Shown here: positions 44,431 through 58,019 of the stretch, one piece after another | How the letters are laid out: each line of letters begins with the position of its first letter | Position numbering within the stretch: position 1 is the stretch's first letter | From: Schistocephalus solidus | Taxonomy: Eukaryota; Platyhelminthes; Cestoda; Diphyllobothriidea; Diphyllobothriidae | Reading direction: 5' to 3' | NCBI GenBank assembly: GCA_017591395.1 | Contig: WEDG01002547.1 | Span: 121,459-185,458, forward strand | Length of the DNA: 64,000 nucleotides | Notes under the pieces: generated by a model | What the model saw: the letters and a program-made list of their open reading frames with translations, nothing else | Told to the model about the DNA's origin: nothing | Databases searched by the model: none | Made by a program: the position numbers and the translations under genes

Positions 44431-47400
44431 TATGATAGCGATAACGTCTACCAAAATAAGTACTTACAGTTAATACACCAACTCTCGTTGACCTAAATAG
44501 TCACCACACCGACTCTATTAGAGAATGAAGATTTTCTATCAGTTCGAAAAGCAGCAGAAAGACGTGGGGCTAATAAGTTGTGCGTCAATGTCACTATTTA
44601 AACAGGTGTATTGGAGACACAAATCCGCCCAAACATATTAAGTTCTTTTTTGAACAAAAGTAGCTAAATATCGTGAGATTTGTTGATTATCGAACAATAA
44701 TTTGTTGGCGTGAAGCCTGGCATTGACAGTTGGTCTTTAGGTTGAAGTTTCAAGGCAATTTGCCAAACGTAGTGGTGTTTTTGTTTCCGCTGCGAAGGCC
44801 TCTGTTCATGCAAACTTGATGAAGTGAACACTGGAGGATCTCAGGTCCGACATATTGGCTGAAAAGTGCAACAGCTGGCATTGTGGAAATTGTTCGGTAA
44901 TTTGTTTAATTTACGTTCATTCGAAGAGGTACTGAAGTATTGTAGAGATGAACTCATATCCATAGTTCGGAGAAACAAAGCAGCGAAAAAGTTCAAGATA
45001 TCAAAGAGAAATGGGTATAGGAGTATACGATGACAACAAATTTCTTCGTGAATGGAGAACAAACAAAAATGGTGGCTCAAATACAAAAACCCGCCTAGTT
45101 AAGGGCAGCCTTAGGGGTATGGGGCATGATTAGGCTGAGGGTTCAAGGTAAGCGTGTTAACTGTAGTTTATAGTTTTAGGGTAGGGCCAGAGTTAAGAGT
45201 AAGATGACAGTGAATTTTTACATTAGCGTTAGTGCTAGTGTTATGACACGGAAATATTTACCTTTCCTCAAATTTATCCCAAGGCCGCCTATTTTAAGTT
45301 AATAGGTCGGTTGCTATTCCCGTGTCCTGTTTAGACGGTCATGCAAGGCTTCTGTGAAAATTGAGAAACCGTCTGGTTTTCGTCACCTGTCTGTAAAAAA
45401 TTCTTTTTATTTTGCCCTCGGTACTTCGCCTCAGGAGCACATTGAGAACTGGCAGCTACTGTTCTTTTCCTTCTCCCCTCGTTAATTGTATATCTGGGGA
45501 GATCGAGTTAAGTTGATTAAATAAATTAGAATGCCTGTTCCATTTTTCGATACAAAATGTGACAATAGTAAGAGTTAGAAAGTTCAGATGAATAAAGCCA
45601 TGATTTTGGCAAGCAAAAAGCCATGTGCTTCTATATTTGTAAACAAGTCTGTAATGCAACCATTTGCCTAGATAAAAGGTATCGTGTGTCCACAGTAATG
45701 AAGATAACCTGCGTAGGTCATGTCAAAAATGTTTGTCAACCTAACAGGCCACCAGACTCTCTTCTGCTCGGACACGGTAATGGGTATCCGCATAATAATG
45801 GTAGGCTTGTGCCGAATTCTGGGCGAGGGGGTTATAAGTAGGAGTAGGGTTTGGGCTGAACAATATGCATGGGCACCCAATAGAAGATAGTGCCATGCCG
45901 ACTGTAATTCAGAGGACATCGTTTCATCAGTGGATCCCACAGCATTCACTGTGTGCTTTTCGGTAGATACTTCAGATTACTACATCGAAGTAACTGATCT
46001 GCTCCAAGGTACAAATTAATTTCTGAGTAAATTAAAAGGTGCAATTTCAAGACTGGAGTTTCTACCAGAAGGCATACAGGGAATTCTAGGGGACGCACGG
46101 AGGATCAAAACCCCTCGCAGCTGTTCCATGCAGCGGCAGAACCGCGGCTAACCACGTATCTGGGTTTTTAACTAGTACCTGTGCTGTCAGAACGGTAAAT
46201 ATTTTCGTAAGTTATACTACCGACTGCCTGTTGGTAGCTTGTGAATATTACGCTGTCATTACGTAATGGCGGATGTACATGGGCCAAAATATTCACATCG
46301 AATTTCGATCTGTGCCCGGAGATTCTCCAATAAACTGATCTGCTAAAAGTTAAAAATTGCTTTCTGGGGAAAGTAAAAAGCTGAACTGTTTAAGCACTCA
46401 GAGTCGCCTAATTGCCGCTTTAGATTAGTTATGAGCAGGCAGCTTAAGTTATGGATGTCCAAGTAAGGCAGCGAAACTGAACAATAAACAATAATGATGG
46501 GAGAGGATCAAGTTATCTAAAAATGTCCGGACAGGGGGCAAAAGCCATATGGTAAGCTAACCATATTTTGCGCCTGTAGAATACGCTTGTTAAGGCCCTC
46601 AGGCTAGCCCGGCTAAAGCTTTGCCCAACAGGTTCCTTATCCGCACCTTGCCCCATAGTGTTACCGCCATAAACATGCAAATCACCCACTGACGTGCTCC
46701 CCCTGCAGCCTGTTGCCATGGCAAAACAAAACCATAATTCCACCCCAGTTTTCGGCCATGTCTAGGCCCTCTTAATCCAAAACTTATTTTATTGGTGATA
46801 GTTGACTGGTTGATGAATAAGTGCGGTTGTACACTTTCAGTTACAGATATCGTTAATGTTTACAAGAGCTTGATCGCTGAACTGACATGATCTTAAAATA
46901 TAGCATCTCCGATGCGTTCAAAATCGTAACGATGGAATCAACTAACAGTGTACCCATGATTTGTTTTCCATTCTTCTGCAGGGCGCATGCAAATGCAACA
47001 ATCAAGAAAGACAATTACTGAGGACAAGTTGTTGAATATTGCATCCTCAGCCGAAGCTGTGTTTACGCACTGTGCTTCTGGGAGCATATTTGGACCAGCC
47101 TAAATTTATAATTACGTGTGTTTTCTAAGTATGGAACAAGGGCATCCTTGTTAAGTTGATGGTTATATGGTGAGACATGCAGCCACTAATCTACCTTATT
47201 CATGAGCGCCGTCAGATATCATAGGAATGGTTTTAGGAAAGTAAAATCTAAGCTCCTAAAAATCTAACCCTGAAATCTTTAAGTTATTTTCCAAATGAAA
47301 AATAGCTTTTAATTAAAATCAGTTCATAAACACTAAATGCAGGCAGGTATGGGGTCTGAGGCCAGATTTTTTGTACAGCTTTATAAATAATCACCACAAC

Positions 47401-50400
47401 ATACAGTGTGTGACCTATCTCATGCAAGATGCCGAAGTGTTCAAATTATTGATAATCAGTCGCAAACGGGCAGCCGCGCATGTATGAAAGCTTTCTAATT
47501 ATAATGAACAACCCTTTTGCAAATTTAAAACTTAAAAGAAATCGTAAAAGTAATAATTATTCATTTAGAATACCACTTATTTTTAAAAGGCGGCATAACC
47601 CGATAAAATTCTAAATCGCCCTAACTGTGACTTATAAATTTAAATGTAATTTTCAGTTTAAATCGTAAACATAGCATTTTGTTTATATAAGAGAACTTTC
47701 CATTCACAAAGTTTTTTCATATTTTTGATATTGGACTGCAACAAGTTTCGTGGTGTTTGGGGGTTTCAGGCGATTGAAAATAAATTAAGGTTTTATACTA
47801 AATGCTAATATAAACGTTCAAAATAACTTTTTTCTTAAAATGTTTTACCGGAGTAGTGAGTTTTTGGATATTCCGTCGAATGCAAATGTCCGCTGTTGTC
47901 ATAGTTGTAGGATCCTCAAAGCATAAAAACTTATTGCAAAGAAAAATAAACGGCAGTTAATAGGCCTTAAATTCATTTAATGACTTTCTTTAATAAGATA
48001 CCTATTTAAGATTTTAAGCTGAGGTCTACATGTGCACTCTACATTTTTCAAAGGTGAAGTCAGGGTAAAAATATGGACGCTTGATCGTTTTTGATTTCCC
48101 TGAAAATAAGGGAAAACATTTTTCTGCTAAAAATTACTAACGCCTTTCGCTTTATATTAAAGCGTTTTTCGCTACATTCGCTTACTAAAAGTGCCCGTTT
48201 ATACGATTAAAAATGCACAAAAGAGTGAACGAATATATAATTAGATTTTGTAGAAAATGATTATCATTTACCCATTGTGTTCATAAATCCCAGACTTGCG
48301 GAAACTATATTGTGAAAAAAATATCCAATCGAATCCTTCCAATTTAACATAGGATTTCTAGGCATCCATTTGAATAGTTTCGTGTACGTATTTTGTTTAC
48401 GGACCCTTGTTTCTGGTAAACAAGTCGAATATAGGAGATTTTGCCAAGAAGTTTAAAACGCTGCTAAAAATAATTTTTAAAGCTTACTAAATTTCATTTT
48501 TCTGGAAAACTGCGATTCCTCACATTTGCCTTCATCTGATTTTAATTGAATTAATATCATATTTTCGGGTTCTAGAGGGGAACTATTTCAAAGCTTTCTT
48601 GTTTACATTAATGCTATTATACAGCTTAACGCCCAAAAACCATATGTTTTCTTATGCGATATGAAATCGCATAGACAAATTACTTGGATATCCGGCAACT
48701 TCCAATTTCAACAAAAAAATTTTGCCTGTTTCCCTTCAATATATAATACTGAACACGCAGTGTTCTTTAGAAAAAAATTTCTGAGCATCAGATCAACTCA
48801 AAGTAACAACGCCGAGTGTACGCTTAATTTCTTACTCAAATTTTTGGTCTCTTCATGGGCTTGGTCACCTATGATACCTGATGCTTTCAAAAAGTACGAG
48901 GCCTTCACTGCGCAAAGCTACGGACAAGGGACGTAATTGGCCAAACCTGAAAGGTCATTTGGTGGGACTTTCTCTGTATAGTTCTCAAGCCAGACAAAAC
49001 TTGAAAATGCGTAAACTTAAGACAGGTATGTAAATTAATCCATGCTCATGCCATTCCGACATCTGCCATGTATAGCTGGTCACCCAGAAAACAAAATGAA
49101 CGACAGCTATTTTTTATAAGTAATGCCGCTTGCAAAATCGAGAGGCTAAGCAAAAAAACCTTGTTTGCCACATGTTAGGTCATGCCCAACATAATTATGC
49201 ATCTGAACACTTCGACCGTATGAAAGCTTCTTCCAAGCCACTTGTGCACCTGTCAGTTCAACAGAGCTAAAACCTATGTCAGGTTTAAATCGAATAAACA
49301 AACTTTATTTAGCCTGCCAATAAAGGATGGTTACTTATAATCCTGCACAGAGTAAGGTTAATCACCGTAGATTGACCAGCATTTCTAGGGAATAAATGCA
49401 TCAAGTTAGACAGAAAAACAAAACACTGTGACTGATCTGCATTGACTCCTGAATAAACTGAAAATGGTACCTACCATTATCAAAGTTAAATGGCCATCCG
49501 CAAAATCTTCTGATGTCATGTTAGCAAGACCTTATGATTACTTAAAAGGCGAAACGCTAAACGGCTTAAGTTACGTAGGTAGTAAACTTACTCACACAAT
49601 TAACTTTGTATCGAAATTCACAAGAAAGACTGCCAACACTGTTCCATATTTCCTGCCTGACATACATGGTCATCTAAGTAAACCTGACAATATATTGATC
49701 GCATTCGACGTGAAACCACTTTGCATTTGCTGTCCTTTGAAGTAGGTGCACTATTCATTGTGTAAGAGGCTGGTGACTAGAGCATTATTAATACATAAAA
49801 CATAATGTCACTATCAAAGTTCTACGCTATACCCTTCTTCGCGTTATACTGAGACGCCTTCGACCGTAGTGAGCTGATAACACAAATTTATGCAATCTTT
49901 GGACTTATGCTAGAGTTGATGTGGCAAAATCTGGAAGTTTTATCGTTATAAGACTACGAAACATTTAGACCTCGGTGGTGTTGTGATGTTTATCCGGTTT
50001 CTCATCAGCAGACAACTAAACAAGTGCATGGCAAGTAAATGAACCCTTTTAAAACCTGGATTCTCCAATTTAATGTTGGTCAGTCTTTGTTTTGAGTCAA
50101 AAAGAGGGTTGGTTGAACAAACACCTGGAGCTCGAAACTTCGCATTCGCTCCTTGCCTTAGCAGATGCGATTAATTAGGCTCTATTCAAAATTTCTCGAT
50201 CATCGGAAGTAAGGGTAAATAAGACCCACTATCTGCCTGATGGATTCAGAAGGAACAGCTTTTCTGACACCGGATTCCAGGGGACTCACTGGAAGTAACC
50301 AACTGATAGCAGTAACGATACCGTTCTCCTGGGGTACAAGCTGTGTGCTCTTTTAGCTTGCACGTCCTAATGGACCGGGCTAGCTATTTCAACAGAAAAA

Positions 50401-53400
50401 GAACTCATTTACAAAAACTAATGTAGAAGTTATTATGCAGTCTTTTGTGGCCAAACCAGGAAATTTCTCTCCACCCCTTTCCATAAATATCAGCTAGCGG
50501 TGAAGCTACGAGAGCATTTATCCCAGTAAGCCAGGACCATGTTTGCACAAGGCTCATATATGCTTTGGGGAAAACTCGTTCCGTTAGCAATTTTGCACCA
50601 TGAAGGGGCGCGAAGTCCTGGAGTCAATGCAGTCAGGCAAGGGTTGCATTAATAGGCACATCGATTAAAAGACTGCTTACAAATTGCCAATGGTAAGGTG
50701 GAAGCGAACACAACCACTGGGAACTAGAAAATTGAAGGCAGTGGACGCATATGGGCCGACACTTTAGCCGAAGGCAGAATCTTGGAGAAGGCATGGTTCA
50801 AAATGAACTATATTTCGCACATCTCCTATTCATCTGAAGATGAACTGAGGTTTTAGAATCGGAAATTTAAACACTTAATGTTATTTTGTTTCCGAAGGAC
50901 CTTACCATTTTTCTAAACTTGAACATATAGAATAGAATAATCACTTTCAAAATTATCCCATGATGTCTTTAAATGCACATGTATGTTTTTTGTATAGCAC
51001 CCTACCACCACATTTGATAGAAACATGTCTGTACTTAAATAACAAGACTAGAATGTCAACCCAACCATTGTTGCGATTTTGGCATAAATAGGAAATAACT
51101 TCATCTTATTTACTGCAGTTCCATGGCTTAAAATTGTCATTTTGCTACATCCATCAAAACTGTCTGTCGATAATTTTAAGTTTTATTGTTCTTTTAAAAG
51201 ATAAGGCTTGTCGATTTTCCCCTACTCTTATTTTTGTTTAAATCTTCCTTTCCGCTCCTGCGCAATTTGACACAGGCTTGTTGATTGTACTTTGAAGGCA
51301 GTTGATCCTGAGTGGACTATTTTACTTATCTGATCAATCAGACTCCATATATGTATCCAACTTGGTTCGTTAAAAATGTGGCTACTTACGGATGGGTAAG
51401 AAGTAAGCCAACTTTTAGCGAATTGATCTAGATGGACTTGAGAGCAGGTCCATCAGCAGAAGTTGTGTAGAAGCTATTTGAAAAAATCTACTATTCAACG
51501 ATCAACATGACCGGATAATAATGAAATGTATGAAATTTACTCTATAAGGTAAGCAGAAATTTCACAGTTTCTAAAAAGGATAGTTTTGAGTGATGGGGTT
51601 ACATTTGCGTTGTGTGATTCATTGAATCGCTACAAATACATATTTCCCTAGCCTGACAATCTGCGTGTTATAGCGGAACAGGCAGTTAATTTGTCAATCA
51701 GTAGGTACATGAGGCCATGATAACCTCCATTTGCTTTAACTAATAGTGACTGCATGTCACTATAATTTTCTTAGGTAATACGAGTTTTATTTTAATATGT
51801 TGAAGTAACCCCACACCACCACCATGATATGAAACTTTACGTTGACTAAATGTCGTCATATAGGTGAATCGAACGACAAGGATTTCAAATACTGCTCCCT
51901 CGGCCTTCGCACAAACTTTAAACTTCTACAATGTTCCAAGGATTTTTTTCTAATAGGCATATTTACTACAGAAGAAGCAACGGCCGCTGAACAGGGAGTA
52001 GAAAATGCACACAAATACACTCAAATTGCCCTACATATTCTGCTGCGCCTGAAATGAAAACGGACGTGAAAAAAACTCATTCAAATACATAAATTATAGT
52101 CCATTTTTCAATGAAAATAATTTGCATAAAAACGGTTCTCTTCATGTTGTGTGATTTATTATAGTTATAGAGCAGGTACTAGATGAGAGCGCAGGCATGA
52201 GTTTCCAAGATTAACTGCCACCACATGATGTTACCGTAAAATACTCGGCTCACCAGGGCCTCTTGCGTTTTCCAGTAGATGATACAATTTCCAATCGGGT
52301 GCGTTATTGCGCACGTTTCCACTGATGTTGATTAACAAAGACTCAAATATACATTTCAACTTTCGTAAGCGGTCTAACACATTTTAAGAGAAGTAGTTAC
52401 CTTAAGTTACAATATACTTTTTGGAGATTATTAGAAAAAGAAATTTACTTATTCTACGGATTATAAAATATTTGGACATTTATTTCCTGAATATGCAAAA
52501 TGATTTCTTCACATCAAGCCCTTACTGATGTATATGGAGGATCAAAACACCTTCAAATCACAAATATGTCACTCGTTCAAACCTTTCTCACTTCTACTTA
52601 TGCCTAGCCGGGGAAGGAATAACGTGAACATGAAGTCGTAGGCTATAATACGCGTTCAGATTTGAAATTATCAGCATGTAAAGAATTAACCACATTTACT
52701 TACTTTTGAAAATTGCCCAAGCACGAAAGATATTCTGTGGCAAGAAGTTCTTGTATGCATTGCATTGGGCTAAGTACTTAATTTCGCATGTTCTTTTAGG
52801 TTTTGCAATGTAATTTTGTGCTTTAATATAAACACAGTAATTGTAAGGCGATTAATATGATTCATAAACCAATTTCGGTTAGCAATACCGACCAACAATA
52901 AGTATAATCTTTATTTATTTAATACACAACAGCATGTGGTCCTGTGGGTTAGCATATTTTTTGGGTTCATCTCATTCATGTCAAAGAGAAGTATTTCAGT
53001 AGGAGCAAAACTTTCGCCCCAGGTGCGATTATCGTATAGAATCAATCACATTTTGCTAGGAAAATGTGGAAAGGTTCATTTATTCTGCTGACTTGGCAGT
53101 CAGTTCGGTCTTTGAAAAAGTGAGTTCGTGCACATTAAATGAATTCAAGACTTTCTGCGAAGTTAGAACAAACAAGCCATATTTTTCTTACAAAATAACA
53201 ATATCGGAAAAACTTTTTTACCCAGCCTGCGTTCCACGATTTCACCTGCAAAAGGATCAAAATTAGAAAAAGGACCTGTTTATATAATAATAAATCGTAT
53301 TAATTGTGATTCAGAGATGCAGATGAAAATGAGGAAAGTTTGCTGAATATTAGGCTTTTGAGATGCTAGCCTGAAGTGTTATTTTTTATATTTGCAGATA

Positions 53401-55187
53401 TGATTATAGCTTTTAGTTGGTGTAATGATTGTTCTTGTATAGCAGGCGGGAATTAATAACTTACCATTTTGGAATTCAACTACTAAAGGTCCGAATGCCG
53501 ATAAAATATTTCGAGTAAGAACTCACAAGAACCACTAAACATTTACCAGCAGAGATAGATAGGTAAACCCATCACGTGTGCTAACCAAAGTCATGTATAT
53601 GCATTTCACTTGAACCAATTGTAAGGTTTTTGTTGAGTTACAAATCATCGAGTTATAAGTTTACCTTTTTAGTTTACTGAGATTTTAAATAACCGGTGCG
53701 AAGTTAACGAAACGTCTTTTGTTGAAGACGTTATTCAGGCATTATCCCATACATTCACACCATGCTGTCTTGGCTCGATGCTAAAAATACCAGGCGTAAC
53801 AGCTTCCTGTGCCCAGCAAGCCAAGTCACTTTCTGCATTTTCATATAAAATTATGCTCTGTAAAAAATACTTCGAATATATATCTGACCCAGTCCTGCAC
53901 TATTATCCTCCAGTTGTGACCCCATTTCTTTGTTAGACCTTATCCTGTAAAATATACACACTAAACTATTAGCGATGTCTAGCATGGCGAAGACTTTTGG
54001 ATAGATGGTTTTCCTCTTCCAGACAAAACATCTTTTGAAATGACAGCCTGTTTTCAGCTAGCATATTGGCCCGCGTAAAAAGAACGCGTTTGTTCTCCGG
54101 ATGCTTACTGTCTGAATACGCGTACTTAGCATCCAGGTGGCAAAGGCTTACACACCATAACATAGTGACGTGCCAAATAGCATGCACCGCTCGCCATTCT
54201 ATCCCCTTATGCACATACTACAGTGACTCTACCTCACCTAAGAAATAAACATAATAGTGATTGCGAAATGGCCTGCGACGCAGTGTTCTCTAAAGTATAA
54301 AGTGACGCTTTCACAGGTAGCAGTTAACGTCAGAAGTAAATTCATATATGTTCGTTCTCTGTGATAATCACTAGCTTTTTTCGTCACGCGTATATCATAA
54401 TTTTGCAAATTTTCTTAAGTGGTCGTCTTTAGCTAAACGTATGGTTAGGGATTGCAAGTGCATTTCCACGCATTTCTGAATGCTCTTATACGCTAGCAGG
54501 GCATTTGTTAATTGAAATTGCTTTCACCAATTGAAAGAACTGAACCCAGAACAAAAGAATAAGAAGAAAATTCTCAAAAACACGCCGAAAATTTGTCAGT
54601 ACGAATACAAACATATGTACCTGCATTTCATGTTAACCGAATATAATGTTTTTTGTTCCAAGGCACCGAGATATAATTTTGCTCTGGTTTCTTAACCACG
54701 TGCCTTCAAAGGGAATATCTCTCTGCACGTAACCATAAGGGTAGCTGAATTATTTAAGGGGATTTTTTAAAATCATACTGGGAGGAAAACTAGGTAAAAA
54801 AACAACACAATATTTAATATTTGTTTGATGCAAAAACGTGTCAGAGAGCTAAAAAATACATATTGACTCAAATGGGCCAGATTTGTTAAGACGTTTAGGA
54901 TTAATTAATTTATTGCTATTTATAGGGTCAGTTTGCGTGCATAAGGTCGAGAAATTCCAGCAGCTCTCCCCAAAGGTTTCTTTGACTCACGTTCTGCATC
55001 ACACACCCCAAAATTGAAACGTAAAAAATGCCTTTTTACTTTTAAAAAGTGGGATATCTAAATTATCTACCTTCCAAGGAGAATTGATACCCCTGCGTTC
55101 CTCAACACCGAGCAAACATCTTCAGAACGTTCATTTATGACACATTTGCTACCTTAAGGCTGTGTAAGTTGTTGCATGTTATAAAGC
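44431..55187. other. Long unassigned region
   Basis: This is about 10.7 kb of AT-rich DNA. I can point to a MITE-like end at 45,120-45,352, a GC-rich patch at 46,500-46,740 and two degenerate copies of a roughly 80-bp segment at 53,590-53,680 and 54,610-54,700. Open frames here lack any recognisable domain or gene-like composition. Confidence 0.5.
45120..45352. mobile_element. MITE-like element, copy 4 (right end)
   Basis: The right terminal repeat at 45,305-45,350 reads GGTTGCTATTCCCGTGTCC-like sequence then GTTTAGACGGTCATGC, the clearest version of this end. The interior has GGTTAGG-like words. The left terminal repeat is not recognisable. Confidence 0.55.
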
Positions 55188-55220
55188 TATATATATATAT
55201 ATATGTGTGTGTGTGTTGTG
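55188..55220. repeat. (AT)n(GT)n tract at the array edge
   Basis: A TATATA tract passes into a GTGTGT tract immediately before the first monomer of the array. Each monomer also ends in GTGTGT, so part of this may belong to the array. Confidence 0.85.
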
Positions 55221-56709
55221 TGCGTTGGACCAACACGGGGGCCACATTAGGGCACGGCAGGCGTTATTCAGGTTGCGCTCCCATAACAAATTCCTAACAT
55301 GGAGGAGTGGTGGCACACCTAGGGGCGGCTAGGACTTAAGGGACCCAGCCGCGCCAGCCACCTGCGTCCTCTCCCGACTCCGGTCTTCTTGACTCTGTCT
55401 CGACACCGGGCTCAGGTGGGGGAGGAGGAGAGAGTGCGGTATATGCAGCGCAAGTCTAATATCACTTTAAACTAAATCACGCGCAAGTCACCGTCTCTGC
55501 TCCACTTTCCCATGGAGCATACGGTGGACATCGTCGGACTACGACGGTCGAACTGTCGTGTGTGTAGGGGTGTGCCCCCTAAACGGGCCACGTGGTAGAT
55601 GCGTTGGACCAACACGGGGGCCACATCAGAGCACGGCATGCGTTATTCGGGTTGCGCTCCGCTAACAAATGCCGAACATGGGAGGTGTGGTGGCACGCCT
55701 AGGGGGCGGCTTGGACTTAGGGGACCCAGCCGCGCCAGCCACCTGCGTCCTCTCCCGCCTCCGGTCTTCTTGACTCTGTCTTGACACCGGGCTCAGGTGG
55801 GGGAGGAGGAGAGAGTGCGGTAGATGCAGCGCAAGTCTACTATCACTTTAAACTAAATCACGCGCAAGTCACCGTCCCTGCTCCACTTTCCCGTGGAGCA
55901 TACGGTGGACATCGTCGGACTACGACGGTCGAACTGTCGTGTGTGTGTGACCCCTAGTGCCCGCTAAATGGGCCACGTGGTAGATGCGTTGGACCAACAC
56001 GGGGGCCACATAAGGGCACGGCAGGCGTTATTCGGGTTGCGCTCCCATAACAAATGCCGAACATGAGAGTGTGGTGGCACGCCTAGGGGCGGCTAGGACT
56101 TAGGGGACCCAGACGCGCCAGCCACCTGCGTCCTCTCCCGCCTCCGGTCTTCTTGACTCTGTCTTGACACCGGGCTCAGGTGGGGAGGAGGAGAGAGTGC
56201 GGTAGATGCAGCGCAATTCTACTATCACTTTAAACTAAATCACAGCGCAAGTCACCGTCCCTGCTCAACTTTCCCATGAGCATACGGTGGACATCGATCG
56301 GACTACGACGGTCGAACTGTCGTGTGTGTGTGTGTGCCCCTAAACGGGCCACGTGGTAGATGCGTTGGACCAACACGGGGGCCACATAAGGGCACGGCAG
56401 GCGTTATTCGGGTTGCGCTCCCATAACAAATGCCGAACATGGAGGTGTGGTGGCACGCCTAGGGGCGGCTATGACATAGGGGACCCAGCCGCGCCAGCCA
56501 CCTGCGTCCTCTCCCGCCTCCGGTCTTCTTGACTCTGTCTTGACACCGGGCTCAGGTGGGGGAGGAGGAGAGTGGGCGGTAGATGCATCGCAAGTCTACT
56601 ATCACTTTAAACTAAATCACGCGCAAGTCATTGTCCCTGCTCCACTTTCCCATGAGCATACGGTGGACATCGTCGGATTACGACGGTCGAACTGTCGTGT
56701 GTGTGTTGG
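55221..56709 (+). repeat. Tandem array of four ~380-bp RTE 5' monomers
   Basis: Units start with TGCGTTGGACCAACACGGGG at 55,221, 55,600, 55,985 and 56,361, giving periods of 379, 385 and 376 bases. Each contains AGGCGTTATTC, AACAAATGCCGAACATG-like sequence, GCCAGCCACCTGCGTCC and CACCGGGCTCAGGTGGGG, and ends GACGGTCGAACTGTCGTGTG. The last unit lacks the linker CCCCTAAACGGGCCACGTGG. The 3' part of each unit matches 63,205-63,450, where it leads into an RTE-like endonuclease, so I infer these are tandem 5' monomers of that LINE. No endonuclease follows this array. Confidence 0.8.
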
Positions 56710-57261
56710 AGGAAGGTAGGTTTTCGCTGTATTACGAATAAGTGCCTCTATTCTTAAACTGAATTTGGACGATTTTCGGTGTATATGGCGGCCTGTTTAC
56801 GGTTGTCAGTATTATCTGATTTTTTCACTAAGGCTGACGATCTTGAACTGAGTCTTGGAGGCACCTCAAAACTAGGAGCGATCCATGCGCCTTATTGAGG
56901 CCAGCTTTCCGGATTCCTTCCTATAATAATGTTTCAGATTAGCCCAGTTTCATAATTTTGTCACTGAAAATTAAAGCCCATCTCAGGCTTTCAAAGTAAA
57001 ATATAATTCGCGCCCGAACTTTATGAAACTTCATTGTCTAAGATCTTATTCCAGTGATCTCCATAATAACAAGCGACGCTTGACGTTAACTTAGAATGCT
57101 GACTAGGCCTGATTTTACAACCACTGTATCTAAGGGATCCGAATGGGTATCCAAATACATTTCCTTCTATATTGTCAGAAAGTATGCGGAAAGAAGCGAA
57201 CAAGCAAGCTCCAAGAATTAGCACAGAAGAAAAATAAAAAGAGGCTTTCACTGGAACATGG
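56710..57261. other. Unassigned stretch
   Basis: Between the monomer array and the next PLE I see no gene, repeat or RNA feature. Confidence 0.6.
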
Positions 57262-57274
57262 TGTGTGTTGGCTA

Positions 57275-57308
57275 GACGTTTCAGATTCTCTCTCGAAACC
57301 ATCATCAG
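57275..57308 (-). ncRNA. Hammerhead-like motif, PLE tail 6 (intact core box)
   Basis: Minus-strand order is CTGATGA, T, helix II GGTT/AATC around CGAGAGA, T, then GAAACGTC. This is the only PLE copy in the window with an unchanged CTGATGA and an unchanged GAAA. Stem III would be only AC/GT, a self-complementary ACGT, as expected for a motif that works as a dimer. Confidence 0.5.
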
Positions 57309-57611
57309 ATACAGTTGCGGAAAAGGGTACTTGGGGCACAAGTTGCGTAGAATGTATGGGGCGTGGTAAGCAGTCAAGCATAGGCCTAATATTTCTGGCC
57401 GTTCTCCTGTTCATCGCTGGGGGTCGCAGATGATGCAATGGTCGCTTTTTTTCGTACTTGAGTCAGGAAAAGCCATGATTTCATCCCCGTTGTCGATTCC
57501 TGGCGTGACTATTACTCGGCCATTTGGCTCGCTGTCACCGGGACTACTGGTCACCCACACCCTCCCCATGTGGCTTACAACTTTGCCCAGACAAAATCGC
57601 AATAAAGAATA

Positions 57612-58019
57612 TTAAGCCGCGAGATCATCGCACTTATATTTCGACTGCGGTCCAGAGAACCCTGACTCAAGCAGTTCACGGCTCCCACGGTTGACAGCCA
57701 CTGCGAGAATTTCGGCCTCGTCAAACTTCAAGTTGTGGCCGATTCTCGTCACATGAGCCGCGACTTGAGAGTCAGTGTCTCTCCTCCACACTGCTTGCAC
57801 GCGCTCGTTCATTCGCGTGCGGAGTATCCTATTTTCTCCGACGTAGTTGCTTTTTCCACCACTGCAACAGATTTGGAAACCGACTCCAGACGTTTCTTGC
57901 CGTGTTAGCGGGTCTTTTTGTCTCATTATTTGGCGACTGATAGTTGTGGCTTGTCGGTGCGAAACTCCAACTCGGAGTGGTGTGCGAAGGCAGCTAACGG
58001 TTTCAGAGTCTTTCTTCAC
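57612..58019 (-). pseudogene. PLE GIY-YIG endonuclease 6
   Basis: The frame holds RQKDPLTRQETSGVGFQIC, SGGKSNYVGENR, RTRMNERVQAVWRRDTDSQV, then HNLKFDEAEILAV and SRELLESGFSGPQS near the end. GIY is replaced by GFQ, YVG is kept and ET-G is changed to EN, so catalysis is doubtful although the frame is open to its stop. Confidence 0.75.

Noticed and set aside
49464..49745. 93-codon frame with mixed composition
   Set aside because: No recognisable motif, no splice context and no neighbouring exons. Treated as a chance frame.
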